From contig NZ_JACHBY010000006.1 in the NCBI RefSeq assembly GCF_014200495.1, positions 1-64,000 on the forward strand: DNA of 64,000 nucleotides, read 5' to 3'. Each line of letters opens with the position of its first letter. Position 1 is the stretch's first letter. Shown one piece after another: positions 16,596 through 26,800 of this stretch. The notes beneath the pieces were generated by a model that was not told the DNA's origin, made no database searches, and saw nothing but the letters and a program-made list of their open reading frames with translations. This stretch comes from Mucilaginibacter geliditolerans. GTDB taxonomy: Bacteria > Bacteroidota > Bacteroidia > Sphingobacteriales > Sphingobacteriaceae. The position numbers and the translations under genes are program-made.

Positions 16596-16657
16596 TTTGA
16601 AAATTATTTTAATTATTTAATGGCACGAGTTATAAACCCGTGCCAGTGTGGGGTCAA

Positions 16658-17410
16658 TTATTTAGACAGATAAGTCATACCACCATCAACAAGGAGTTCA
16701 GCACCCAGCATAAACGAAGAATCATCAGAGGCCAGGAAAACCGCTGTTTTACCAATATCAGCGGGTTGCCCGATCCTGCCTATCGGCATTTGATCTGCAA
16801 AGTGCTTCTTTACCGCTTCCATTTGTTCTGCGGGAACAAACTTGTCAAATGCCGGTGTATCTGTTGTGCCCGGTGTAATCACATTTGCCCTGATCTTTCT
16901 ATCTAAAAGGTCGCTTGAAAATCCTTTGGCTAAATAGATCACGGCCGCTTTTGCAGCGCCATAAAGCGTAAAATTCGCATAGGCCCGATGTGCAGCATTT
17001 GACCCGATCAAAATAATCGAACCACCATCATTCATATAGGGCAATGCTTTTTGAACAGTGAAGTAAACACTTTTCAGGTTCAGATCAATGGCCTGGTCAA
17101 AGTCGACTTCGTTAAAAGTTGCCACAGTTCCTACAGCTCCAGCACCCGCATTGGCTACGACCACGTCTATTTTACCGAATTTTTCAGCTGTTGCTGCAAA
17201 CACCCTTTCCAGGTCGGCAAGGTTGGTTACATCGGCATTTATGGCTATAAAATTACCGCCAAGCTGAGCCACAGAACTATCTAAAGTTTTCTGATTTCTG
17301 CCTACAATAACTCCTTTAGCACCTTCATTTTTAAATTCGTGGGCAATGCCAAACCCGATACCGCTATTGCCGCCGGTAATAACTGCTACTTTATTTTTTA
17401 ATCTATTCAT
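16658..17410 (-). CDS. Classical short-chain dehydrogenase/reductase
   Basis: A 250-residue SDR. TGGNSGIG cofactor turn (13-20), VGRNQKTLD after beta-2, NAGAG (about 88), IGSNAAH with the catalytic Ser, YGAAK with Tyr and Lys, TPGTTDTP, and C-terminal LVDGGMTYLSK. Composition is host-like, unlike the two genes downstream. It diverges from the HxlR remnant at 17515 and the intact HxlR gene at 17833, a common arrangement in which HxlR represses an oxidoreductase and responds to electrophiles or quinones. Confidence 0.9.
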   Translation of the reverse strand: MNRLKNKVAVITGGNSGIGFGIAHEFKNEGAKGVIVGRNQKTLDSSVAQLGGNFIAINADVTNLADLERVFAATAEKFGKIDVVVANAGAGAVGTVATFNEVDFDQAIDLNLKSVYFTVQKALPYMNDGGSIILIGSNAAHRAYANFTLYGAAKAAVIYLAKGFSSDLLDRKIRANVITPGTTDTPAFDKFVPAEQMEAVKKHFADQMPIGRIGQPADIGKTAVFLASDDSSFMLGAELLVDGGMTYLSK

Positions 17411-17514
17411 TATTTCTTTAAAGATTGAGTGACAAAAGTCGACTATTTAAGTTATCTTTAGTAACTTTGTACCGAAAGATAACAGTAACACAGAGGTAAC
17501 ACAGTAACATTGTG

Positions 17515-17600
17515 ATGTGTCAGATTAAAGATTTGCAAGAGCAAGGGAAGAAAAAAGAGAGCCGTTCAAAATTCAATGGACGCGCTAATAGAAGGTAGTG
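17515..17600 (+). pseudogene. Decayed 5' copy of an HxlR regulator
   Basis: ATG at 17515 gives MCQIKDLQEQGKKKE. After a one-base frameshift the text resumes as RAVQNSMDALIEG. This parallels the intact gene at 17833 (MGCKIEEFQQEQKKRIRAVQDSMDVLNGK). The upstream DNA is duplicated too: TTTGTACCGAAAGATAACAGTA versus the similar stretch at 17789. Coding similarity stops after about 85 bases. It ends before a short terminator-like stem near 17719-17748. Confidence 0.6.
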
Positions 17601-17832
17601 TTTTTTCCGAAACATACGAAGGGCTTTAAAGTATCTGTCTAAAAATATCCTGTTCACAGAATATTGAAAAAATGTATCTGAAACCAATGTTAATACCTCA
17701 ATATGAGGTGTTAAAAAAAGCCCTATTGAATTAAACAACAGGGCCTTCCGGATTTTGTTTTTTATTTAAATAAAGGGTGATTTGCAGCTTTGTACTGAAA
17801 TAACAGTATCATCGGTGTAACCAAATAACATT

Positions 17833-18189
17833 ATGGGGTGTAAAATAGAAGAGTTCCAACAGGAACAAAAGAAAAGAATCAGAGCCGTTCAGGATTCAAT
17901 GGACGTATTGAATGGTAAATGGAAGATTGCTATTATTTCGTCTATTTGCTGTTACGGCAAAAGGCGATTTTCCGATATTTTGAATGATGTAGAAGGAGTT
18001 TCCAACCGAATGCTGAGCAAGGAATTAAAGGAATTAGAGATAAACCAGTTGGTAAAACGAACCGTTTTAGATACACAACCCATAACGGTTCAATATGAAC
18101 TTACGGAACACGGCAATACGCTACAAACCATCATCAGTAATCTTACAGATTGGGGAATAGTACACCGAAAGAAAATTGTCGGGAAATGA
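17833..18189 (+). CDS. HxlR-family winged-helix regulator
   Basis: A 118-residue cytosolic regulator. The HxlR core is clear: SMDVLNGKWKIAIISSICCYGKRRFSDIL, then VSNRMLSKELKELE, then TVQYELTEHGNTL. HxlR proteins typically sense reactive electrophiles or formaldehyde through cysteines; here Cys-Cys (ISSICCYG) lies in the first helix region. The probable target is the divergent SDR at 16658 or another local oxidoreductase. A TTTGTACTG box at about 17790 may be part of its promoter. It is followed without a break by the mobile-element remnant at 18205. Confidence 0.9.
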   Translation: MGCKIEEFQQEQKKRIRAVQDSMDVLNGKWKIAIISSICCYGKRRFSDILNDVEGVSNRMLSKELKELEINQLVKRTVLDTQPITVQYELTEHGNTLQTIISNLTDWGIVHRKKIVGK

Positions 18190-18204
18190 TGTTCGTTCTT
18201 TGTT

Positions 18205-18515
18205 GGGCGTCGTCCTGCAATTGCTGCCAACAACATCGTATCAGCCATTAGGTTGCCCAATAACCTGTTTACCGACTATGCAGGTACAGAAGTCGGCAGT
18301 GACCTGATTATCCTGCAAAAGAATACCGATGAGCAAAGCCTGACCGGAGCAGAAGAACTGTTTTGCCAAAGCAGGCTGACGCAGTATAATACACCGGGTA
18401 ATGCTTTCTTTGAAGACAGCACAAGAATTGTTCATACAGATCGTATTAGATACCGATCCTTACGGACAACCTGCATTTATCTATACGCATAAAGACGGTG
18501 TTGAAGGCATAGCCA
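18205..18515 (+). pseudogene. Remnant of a conjugative-element DNA methylase/helicase
   Basis: Translation gives AANNIVSAIRLPNNLFTDYA followed by GTEVGSDLIILQKNT, then LTGAEELFCQSRLTQYNTPG and NAFFEDSTRIVHT. After a frameshift near 18440 it continues DTDPYGQPAFIYTHKDGVEG to about 18515. This closely resembles an internal segment of the very large N6-methylase/helicase proteins carried by Bacteroidota conjugative transposons. Only about 95 of well over a thousand residues remain and there is no start, so it is a relic of an integrated element. Confidence 0.65.
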
Positions 18516-18534
18516 AAGATCCTATTAATTGCAC

Positions 18535-18575
18535 AAAAAAGCCGCTGAGATCAATTTGATTCAGCGGCTTTTTTG
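18535..18575. terminator. Bidirectional intrinsic terminator
   Basis: Arms AAGCCGCTGA (18539-18548) and TCAGCGGCTT (18561-18570) around a 12-base loop, with an A run on the left and a T run on the right. It can end transcripts from both strands, mainly the minus-strand GH71/99-like gene whose stop is at 18593. Confidence 0.75.
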
Positions 18576-18592
18576 GTAAACGGAAATGTTTA

Positions 18593-19861
18593 TTATAATA
18601 CAGGTTTTGTTGGCCTTGTTGGTGTAAGGGCTATCTGGCCCTTAAACATTTTGGCGCCATCGCCTGTCAGTCTTAAATAATAATCTGATGAGCAAGGGGT
18701 CCCATCTTCATCAAGCGACAGAAAACCTGAACCTGCAGGTACAAACTGCTGGGTTTCGGCTGTTTTGGCAATCTGGTTACCTTCGTTATATTCATCAAAC
18801 ATAGAGATATAAAGTCCCTGTGCTCCGGCTTTTGTCATATTGTAAAACTGCCTCCACATAAAATCGCCGTGCGCCCTTTGGCGGGCGCTCAGGTCGCCTG
18901 GTAATACGCATGGCTGATAATCGATGCCATTGCCGCGGCAATATGCTTCATCGGCCTGGTTTGTGTTTGCATAAAAGCCATCAGAATCATTGGCATTGCT
19001 AATTCTTCCAACCATCCATGGTGAGAGCATATTAAAAGCTTTATAAGTACCTAAGAAATCAGGCCTCGAATCACTATTCTGATCACGCCAGTGTGTTGGT
19101 ACGCCACCAATAACATAGCAGCCCTTGCTTTGAAACCACTTGATAACACTGAGGCAGGTAGCTGCGGTAAAATCGTGGTTATCATCGCTAAAACCAAAGC
19201 CCCAGATACATACTACCGGTTTGCCATTTTGTTTGGCATACTGCGGGGATGAAGTAAGCGCCGACATTTTGTTTGTCCAGTCAGTTTCCATTTCGGTAGC
19301 CATATTTGTCCAGCCGCTTACATCATACATAATGTAAAATTTAACACCATTATTTTCGGCAGCTATTTTTACCTTGGCGGCCATGGCATCACGAACAGGG
19401 CCTTCAATCCCACTGGGGTTAAAGCGTTGCAGGGCAGCACCATCAATGCCATAGTCTTTCATCCATTTAAACTGAGTATCAATAGTTTGATCACTAAAAG
19501 AAGAAAATACGTTCGCCGGCTGGCCATTATTCAAATTGGCATATTGGGTTGGGAAGGTGCTGGTATAATCGCGCACGTCAGGCCACGCCGAAATAGCTAT
19601 GTTGGTGGGCGATGGTTCCTGTTCCCACGTCTGCGCCCAATGCCAGTATAAGTTAATCGGCGATCCGTCGCCTATTGCCGCAAACCATCCCTGATAGCCC
19701 ACAATGACTTTACCTACCACATCGCCTACAGGCGAAAGGGTATGAACAACTGTAGTATCTGTTTTGGGAGCTGGCGCGGGGCTGCTTTTCTTTGAACAGC
19801 TACTTATTATCACGGGTAACAGCGTTATAAGTAATAACGCATTTATCTTTCTTATTCTCAT
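18593..19861 (-). CDS. GH71/99-like lipoprotein, single domain
   Basis: A 422-residue predicted lipoprotein (lipobox IISSC, Cys about 22). Proteins of this type are annotated as glycoside hydrolase family 71/99-like; GH99 members cut internal alpha-mannosidic bonds. Landmarks: VGKVIVGYQGWF, DYGIDGAALQRF, YIMYDVSGWTNM, VVCIWGFGFSD, and YISMFDEYNEG (about 357), where the two Glu spaced three apart mirror the EWHE pair of GH99. No extra C-terminal module, unlike its paralogs at 27591 and 48516. Last gene of the SusCD locus, just before a terminator. Activity on this substrate class is inference. Confidence 0.82.
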   Translation of the reverse strand: MRIRKINALLLITLLPVIISSCSKKSSPAPAPKTDTTVVHTLSPVGDVVGKVIVGYQGWFAAIGDGSPINLYWHWAQTWEQEPSPTNIAISAWPDVRDYTSTFPTQYANLNNGQPANVFSSFSDQTIDTQFKWMKDYGIDGAALQRFNPSGIEGPVRDAMAAKVKIAAENNGVKFYIMYDVSGWTNMATEMETDWTNKMSALTSSPQYAKQNGKPVVCIWGFGFSDDNHDFTAATCLSVIKWFQSKGCYVIGGVPTHWRDQNSDSRPDFLGTYKAFNMLSPWMVGRISNANDSDGFYANTNQADEAYCRGNGIDYQPCVLPGDLSARQRAHGDFMWRQFYNMTKAGAQGLYISMFDEYNEGNQIAKTAETQQFVPAGSGFLSLDEDGTPCSSDYYLRLTGDGAKMFKGQIALTPTRPTKPVL

Positions 19862-20113
19862 ATTCTTTAGTGTTGAAATGCTATGGTTAATAAGTTTATT
19901 TATATTGATCTTCTATTTTTTTTCTCCGCTCATATCTGTCTGGATAATTTTCGTTATTGCAGAAAAGTGTTTCAACCTGGTTTTACCTGGTGGTGTTTCT
20001 AATAAATGAGATATAGCTATTATTAGTGGGTGTTTATTAATTATAAAATGTAAAAATTAAATGGCAGAGAGACTTGCTCTCCGCCATTTTGATAGTTTAG
20101 ATTAAGGGGGGAA

Positions 20114-21262
20114 TTATTTAGCAACAACTTTTATATCATCAATACCATAATTTTGATCTGATGTTACGTTAGCGGAGGTATCGAAAAATATCTTTATAAA
20201 ATTCATAGCCGTCAAGTCAGGGCCACCATCTCCCGTAATTTGTGCCCCTGGATCGTTAAAATTGAGTTGCAGGTGATTCCAGCCATTTTTTAATGTAGGG
20301 ATAATTGTAGCCAGAGGCCAGCCAATACGATTTTTATCCGGATCGCCTGCACTGCTGAATTGTATCTGTCCGTCTAATTTCAGCAACGAAACATCCGGAA
20401 CATATAGCCAGAGCTGTAGTTGCCCTGTTGCGATGGTTTCAGTTGTATTAACAGGGGCTGCCAGTGTTTTAATAAACTGCTCAAAGTTTTGCCCGGTAGC
20501 TAATGTTGCCTGCAAAAACCCTTTTCCTTCTTTTTGGCCGGTTGTTACTTCAACCGGTGTGCCTACTACTTGCCAGCCATCAATCGCATCACAATTATCG
20601 ATCTCCACAGGTGGCGGCGGGGGGATCGCTGCAACCCTTATATCGTCGAGACCATAGTTTTGAGCTGTAGCTACATTGCCTGTGGTATTGAAAAATATCT
20701 TTATAAAGTTCATGGCCGTTAGGTCCGGGCCACCATCTCCCGTAATTTCTGCCCCTGGATCGCTAAATTTCAGCTCTAAAAGGTTCCAGCCATTTTTTAA
20801 TGTAGGGATAATTGTAGCCAAAGGCCAGCCAATACGATTTTTATCCGGATCGCCTGCACTGCTAAACTGTATCTGTCCATCTTTTAACTGGGAAACATCC
20901 TGAACATAAAACCAGAATTTTAATTCGCCGGTACCCAGGGTTACCTTTGTGTTAACAGGAGCTGGCAGCGTTTTAATAAACTGCTCAAAGCTTTGCCCGG
21001 TAGCTAATGTTGCCTGCAAAAAGCCTTTCCCTTCTTTTTGGCCGGTTGTTACTTCAACTGGTGAGCCTACTACCTGCCAGCCATCAACTACATCGCAATT
21101 ATCTATTACAACCGAGGTATCAATTACCACTGGTGTTGTATCCTTAGGCGGTGGTTTCAGGTACGAGGTATCTCTGGATTTATATTGCACTTTTTGGCAG
21201 CTAATAGCTGCAAGTGCTATTACGAAGATGGAACATGCCATCATTATTTTAATGAGTTTCAT
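20114..21262 (-). CDS. Lipoprotein with two near-identical glycan-binding-like domains
   Basis: A 382-residue lipoprotein (lipobox ALAAISC) with two tandem copies of a domain of about 155 residues, at about 54-213 and 219-381. Each runs DNCD..DGWQVVG.PVEVTTGQKEG through IGWPLATIIPTLKNGWN and GDGGPDLTAMNFIKIFF to NYG(L/I)DDI(R/K)V. The fold looks like a beta-jelly-roll carbohydrate-binding module. The copies are also nearly identical in DNA, so the duplication is recent. Position after SusC, SusD and DUF3823 is that of a SusE/SusF-type surface glycan-binding protein. Binding role is inference. Confidence 0.78.
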   Translation of the reverse strand: MKLIKIMMACSIFVIALAAISCQKVQYKSRDTSYLKPPPKDTTPVVIDTSVVIDNCDVVDGWQVVGSPVEVTTGQKEGKGFLQATLATGQSFEQFIKTLPAPVNTKVTLGTGELKFWFYVQDVSQLKDGQIQFSSAGDPDKNRIGWPLATIIPTLKNGWNLLELKFSDPGAEITGDGGPDLTAMNFIKIFFNTTGNVATAQNYGLDDIRVAAIPPPPPVEIDNCDAIDGWQVVGTPVEVTTGQKEGKGFLQATLATGQNFEQFIKTLAAPVNTTETIATGQLQLWLYVPDVSLLKLDGQIQFSSAGDPDKNRIGWPLATIIPTLKNGWNHLQLNFNDPGAQITGDGGPDLTAMNFIKIFFDTSANVTSDQNYGIDDIKVVAK

Positions 21263-21278
21263 TTCCTTTTACTTAAGA

Positions 21279-21986
21279 TTATTGTTTAGGAACATCTATC
21301 TGTATTATGTTAGAAAAATTGGAGCTGTTGTAACTATCGCTTAAACGTACCCCAACGCGTACAAAAAATGTACGGCCCGGTATAAGGTTAGGCACAGTTA
21401 AGGTCATCGATTTATCGGCTGCGGTCATATCAATAAAGTCTTTATTGATGGTTACGGCGTTTGCGTCAGAGAAAACCTGTATTGAAGCTCCTGCGCCTAC
21501 CAGAGCGGTTGTATTAACATAAGGCTGCGTGTCCTTAATGGTGGGCAACCCCGCCACTACCGGCGCATCAATATCATACGTCAGGGTTAGCGTTGTACCG
21601 TTTAAAGTCGCGGTAAAATTTTTGATCACCAGGTAAGGCGTAACGGTAAAGTTATGTGTTGTACCCTTAGTAAGATTTACGGTTACCGTGTCATAAACAG
21701 GCCAAAAGGCACCTCCGGTAGGTACAACTTTATAGCCCCCGCTAAACAGTTGGGTGTCCTCAAAGGTCCCATCAAATTTACTAGGGATAGTTTGCGGAGC
21801 GGTCCAGCCAATTTGTTGCATCCAAATTTGGGTACTGCCGCCTGATGTAGGGAAATTACCGCCTGTTGATGATATTAAAGTACCCTGAAATGAAGCGTTG
21901 GGCCCAGGGTAATTATCTATTTTTGTGCACGCAGAACTCGCAAGTATCGCTACACCCATCAAAATTCTACTAATTAATTTTTTCAT
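21279..21986 (-). CDS. DUF3823 lipoprotein of the SusCD locus
   Basis: A 235-residue lipoprotein (ILASSAC, then TKIDNYPGPNASFQGTLI). The DUF3823 opening DNYxxPxxxxxG is clear, followed by a region WMQQIGWTAPQTIPSKFDGTFEDTQLFSGGYKV and a C-terminal fibronectin-like sandwich (VPNLIPGRTFFVRVGVRLSD). Such proteins sit next to SusD in many loci and are thought to aid surface glycan binding. It lies 20 bases after the SusD stop and 16 bases before the duplicated lipoprotein, so it is co-transcribed. Confidence 0.85.
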   Translation of the reverse strand: MKKLISRILMGVAILASSACTKIDNYPGPNASFQGTLISSTGGNFPTSGGSTQIWMQQIGWTAPQTIPSKFDGTFEDTQLFSGGYKVVPTGGAFWPVYDTVTVNLTKGTTHNFTVTPYLVIKNFTATLNGTTLTLTYDIDAPVVAGLPTIKDTQPYVNTTALVGAGASIQVFSDANAVTINKDFIDMTAADKSMTLTVPNLIPGRTFFVRVGVRLSDSYNSSNFSNIIQIDVPKQ

Positions 21987-22006
21987 ATCTTTTAATTTTT
22001 AATTTT

Positions 22007-23851
22007 TTAATAACCAGGATTATTAGGCAACAGGTTCGGATTATTTGCAATTTCTCCACCCGGAAGTGGTTCGTAATAATCTTGTTTCGGGAAAGTATAT
22101 TCACGGTTAAACAATTCGGGTTCGGCAAGGAAAATGAATTTGTTTTCATCAAATACATAATATGGCATCAGGCCTTTAAAATGCGCTTTGTCCAACACCA
22201 CATCAGCGGTGCGCCATCTTTTCAGATCCCAGTAATACTGGTTTTCAAAGGCAAGCTCCATGCACCTTTCAGTACGTACTTTAGTCAGGTCGATAGATGA
22301 ATAAAGTGTTGCACCGGCCCTGTCCCTTATCAGGTTGATATCGGTTAGTGCATCGCTGGTATTGCCTAATTCAACAGCAGCTTCGGCACGGTTCAACAAT
22401 ACTTCCGCATAACGAAGGTCTATCCAGGGCTGTACGCTCGTGTTCAGATTAACCGTTGCCTGTAGCCTGGTGTAATCAATATATTTACGTACATAAAAAC
22501 CTGTGCGCGTTAATTCATCATCGCCTGTCCATGGCCCTGTAAAGCCAATAACCTGCACACCCTGGTACAGTGTTGATGTAGAACTTGCAAGTATGTATGA
22601 GCGTGAGTTAGCTGGTTTTGCAACTTCAGCGGCAGCTGTTCCGCTAAAAGATGGATAAATACCTCTTTGCATATCAAAGGTAAGCCCTCTTAAGGTTGCT
22701 CCCGGGAAATAAATGGTAGCCTGCAATCTTGGTTCAAGCTGCTGCATTAGTTGCGCACGGTTATCATAACGCGTAGGCGTACCATCGGAGTTGGTTATCG
22801 GCAGAGTTCCCCAAAGGTTTACCAAATCCAGTGTAGGGTATGAGCGCGTAAGTGCATTAGCTGTAAAGTAGCGTGGCGACATGGTATCATCCCAGCTATG
22901 AGCTGTGTTGTTAGCTATAGAATACTGTTTTATAAATATATTCTCAGGGCTGTTGGGTTTAAGGAACAGATCAACATAATTCTGTACCTTATCCCCCGGG
23001 GTTGCATTATAAAGCGAGTACACACCATCGAGTAATTTTGCGGCATCATAAGCTGCCTGGAAATACCCGGTAGCTGCTGAGGCGGGGATGCCTACTGCAC
23101 CTGATGCACGTGCTTCTCCGTCGACATAATTTACTGAACCATATTTGGCAACACACGCAGCATATAACATTGCCCGCGATTTTAACGCCGCTGCAACATA
23201 CTTGTTAGCCCGTCCAGCATCGCTGGTTGCGGGCATCATTTTGTAACCCAGATCAAGCTCGGCAGCGATAAAATCCCAAACGGCTTGTTCCTTATCACGA
23301 TGTACCTGCAATGTTGCCAATGGCGCCCCCGGATCTTGCGCAACGGTTATAATTGGTACACCGCCATAACGTTTAGCTAAACCAAAATAATAGTAAGCCC
23401 TTAAAAAGTGAGCCTCGCCCAAAAGCTGATCTACACCTGTTTGGGTTAGGTCAGCAACATGCTTAGGCAGCTCGGCTATCATTATGTTAACATTCCTGAT
23501 ATCGCCGTATGGCCAGAAGCCAAAGCCTGTGCCGATATCCATACCGCTCCAGGGGCCAACCTCTTCACCAGTACAGGCGGCTTCGTTATAAAATTCCTGC
23601 CAGTCATTACCTCCGTGTTCAAAGCCTGCGGGGCTTTCAGCACCATCATTTGCGCTGGGCACATATTTGAAATCCTCAATGGGTAAATCCTGGTATATAG
23701 TTGCTAAAAACGATTGAATACCCGCCTGACTGTTAAATATAACATCAGACGTAAAGATATTTTTTGGTGCAACATCTAATTTTTGGCAGGAGGTTATCAA
23801 CGCTCCTGTAATCATGCCTATCGCAATAATTAATTTCTTTATAATTTTCAT
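22007..23851 (-). CDS. SusD/RagB-family outer-membrane glycan-binding lipoprotein
   Basis: A 614-residue lipoprotein (ALITSCQKLDVAPKN). SusD-like N-terminal region up to about 260 with tetratricopeptide-type helices (LLGEAHFLRAYYYFGLAKRYGGVPII), and a RagB/SusD C-terminal domain with ERCMELAFENQYYWDLKRW and NPNLLPNNPGY. Acts as the lid of the SusC transporter at the cell surface and delivers oligosaccharides. Starts 11 bases after the SusC stop. Confidence 0.96.
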   Translation of the reverse strand: MKIIKKLIIAIGMITGALITSCQKLDVAPKNIFTSDVIFNSQAGIQSFLATIYQDLPIEDFKYVPSANDGAESPAGFEHGGNDWQEFYNEAACTGEEVGPWSGMDIGTGFGFWPYGDIRNVNIMIAELPKHVADLTQTGVDQLLGEAHFLRAYYYFGLAKRYGGVPIITVAQDPGAPLATLQVHRDKEQAVWDFIAAELDLGYKMMPATSDAGRANKYVAAALKSRAMLYAACVAKYGSVNYVDGEARASGAVGIPASAATGYFQAAYDAAKLLDGVYSLYNATPGDKVQNYVDLFLKPNSPENIFIKQYSIANNTAHSWDDTMSPRYFTANALTRSYPTLDLVNLWGTLPITNSDGTPTRYDNRAQLMQQLEPRLQATIYFPGATLRGLTFDMQRGIYPSFSGTAAAEVAKPANSRSYILASSTSTLYQGVQVIGFTGPWTGDDELTRTGFYVRKYIDYTRLQATVNLNTSVQPWIDLRYAEVLLNRAEAAVELGNTSDALTDINLIRDRAGATLYSSIDLTKVRTERCMELAFENQYYWDLKRWRTADVVLDKAHFKGLMPYYVFDENKFIFLAEPELFNREYTFPKQDYYEPLPGGEIANNPNLLPNNPGY

Positions 23852-23862
23852 GTGTCAATAAA

Positions 23863-26800
23863 TTAAAAGGAAACGTTAGCTCCCACGTTAAAAGTCCTGT
23901 TCTCCGGATAGGTATATCCTCCTAATGCTACACTGAAATCGCCATTATCTGTTGGATTCGGACCCTGGTGTTCGGGGTCATAGTTCTTCAGCCCGGTAAA
24001 TGTTAACAGGTTATAGCTGTTTATATAAAATCTTAATTTTTTAACGCCTATATGTTTTAAAACTAAAGGAGATAAAGAATAGCCAAATTCAAGCGTTTTT
24101 ACACGCAGGTAACTGGCATTCTGTATTGCTTTTGTGCCTTGCGCAATTGGCGAACCCATTGCCGGGTAATACCCTGGTACCCATTGCGTGTTGGGGTCAA
24201 AAACATTTGCATTGGGGTCTACTGTATGCCAGCTGTCAAGAAAGCGTGTTAACGCACTTCCCTGATACATCAGTGGCTGCGCAAATTGCTCGCCGTATTG
24301 CACATAAACACCGGCAGCGCCTTGTAAAAGCATGGTCATATCAAACCCTTTATAACTCAAGCCAATGGTTAGGCCGTAGTTATATAATGGAATATCAGAA
24401 GTTGCAATAGGTGTGTTATCCTTTGAATCTATTACCCCATCATGGTTCGTGTCCTGATAATAATAATCACCGGGGATGACACTATTATTGCCCCCGCCTG
24501 TGTTCACACCATAATTTTGTATTTGCTTGTAACTGGTAAACTGCCCCGCGTAAGTAGGGCCCCACCATATGTTCTGGTATCTGTTGGATTGGCTTGACTG
24601 CCATTGTTGAAATTCGTTGCCAAAAGTACCTTGTAGCTGGGTCATGTCTTCTAAGCGGGTTGTGCCTATGTTACCAGTAATGTTTACACCCAGTTGGCCA
24701 AATGTGTTCCTGTACGATACGCTAAAGTCCAAACCTTGCACCCTGTCGCTGTTATAGTTGATCTGTGGCGTAGGGGCACCCACAGTGCCGGGTAGAACTG
24801 TGGAAGGCGTGGCTACTAATCCAGTCCTGTCATTTCTGAAAACTTCAATAGTTCCATTGATTTTTCCATTCAACAGGCCGAAATCAAGTCCTATATTCTT
24901 TATGATACTTACCGGCCATGTTAAACCCGGGTTGCCAAGTTTTGGCGCTGAGCCGTTCACGGGGGTGGAGCCAAAAATATAAGAGTTAACAGGGTAAGTA
25001 TAACCGGTTACATAATTGTATGCATTACCTGACTCGTCACCAACTTTACCATAGGAAGCCCTAAGCTTCAGGTTGGATAAGATCTTATCAGAAATCAGGT
25101 TATGAATGAAGCTTTCTTTAGTTAAAACCCAGCCCACTGATCCGCCTGGGAAGAAGCCCCATTGATCGGGCCCGGGCTGATACAAACTGGTACCATCACG
25201 GCGGAAGCTAAATTCAGCAAGATACTTTCCTTTATAATCATAGTTAAACCTTCCTATAATACTCTTGTGCGCATAATCCTGTAAAGCACCGGCATCCTGA
25301 CCACCACTCATATTTGAATTTGCCAGGCCTCCAAATAAATAATCTATAGGTATATTAGTGTCGCGGTAAGCATTAAAATTATCAGCAGTGTTATGGCTTT
25401 GCTCATAGGTAACCATAGCAGTTATGTTATGATCCTGGAAAAAAGTATGCGTATAATTTAATGTTACCTGGCTTAACGTATTAAAATGCGTGTAATACTG
25501 ACGGGTTATACCCGAAGGTGAATTTATTGCTTGTGGTAAATAAGCATCATTAACAGCGTCGTAAGTGTATAAATTAAATGTGTTTCTTATTTGATTATAG
25601 TCATAAACCCCATAATCAACATTAAACAAAGCTTTAGCGGTTAATCCGGATATGCCAGGTATGTTATACGTTAAGTTCAACTGGCTTGTAAAGCTTTTAT
25701 TTTTGGTTACAATTGAACCTACTTCGTTATCATCAGTTATGACAGCGGGGTTCTGGTTATCCTTCATTACAGCAGGATATAAAGGATTGTCATTAGCATA
25801 GATCGAGTTTATAGGGATTTGGTTCCAGGTGTACTTATAAACCTCCCACTCGGGCGTGTAAGGCGAGTTTTTCTGATCCATCCAGCCCGATGTTAATACC
25901 TGCGCTTTTAACCCTTTGGCTACGTTAATGGTAACGTTTGAGCGAAAATTATACTTATTGTAGTTTAAATCGCCGGTTTTATAAACACCGTCCTGTTCCT
26001 GGTAACCAAAGTTGAAAAAATAGCTTATCTTGTCATTTCCGCCATCTATATTTAAATTATGGCTGATTTGGTTAGCTGTTTTGTTAAAAACAAGGCCGGT
26101 CCAATCTGCACCTTTTTTAGTACCGTTGAGATAGGGTAAAATGTCGGCATAAGAATATACCGGAGGTAAATTGCTGACAAAATTATTTTGAAAATCGCGT
26201 TTATTAGCCTCATTAGTCAACAGCATAAAGTCTACCGGGCCTACGCTCTGTGGCATTCCCAAAAATGTTTGCACTGCATAATTAACCGAATAATTGATGT
26301 TAACCTGTCCGTTTGTTGCTCCCTTTTTGGTCGTTATCAAAATGGCACCGCCAGCAGCCCTTACACCGTATATAGACGCCGCGGCATCTTTCAGCACAGA
26401 GATACTTTCAATTTCATTTGGATCCATCCTGCCTAATGTTGACTGGTCTCCGCCAATTACACCATCAATTACAATCAATGGAGCAGTTTGGAAACCTCTG
26501 ATATTCAGATCATTGTCATAAGAACCCGGTTCGGCAGTTTTTTGAACGATACGGACACCTGGTATTTTACCGGTTAGCATGTTTACAACGCTTTCATCTT
26601 TTGTTGTTATGATGTCTTTATTCTGAATTGTTGATATAGAGCCGGTTACCGTTGCCCTTTTTTGCACGCCATAGCCTACAACTACTACCTCATCAAGGCT
26701 TTTATTAGTAGCTGTTAAAGCTATTACGCCACTTTTTATGTCTTTAACAATAATTTGCCGCGTTTCATAACCTGTGTATGATAGCAGTAAAATAACATTG

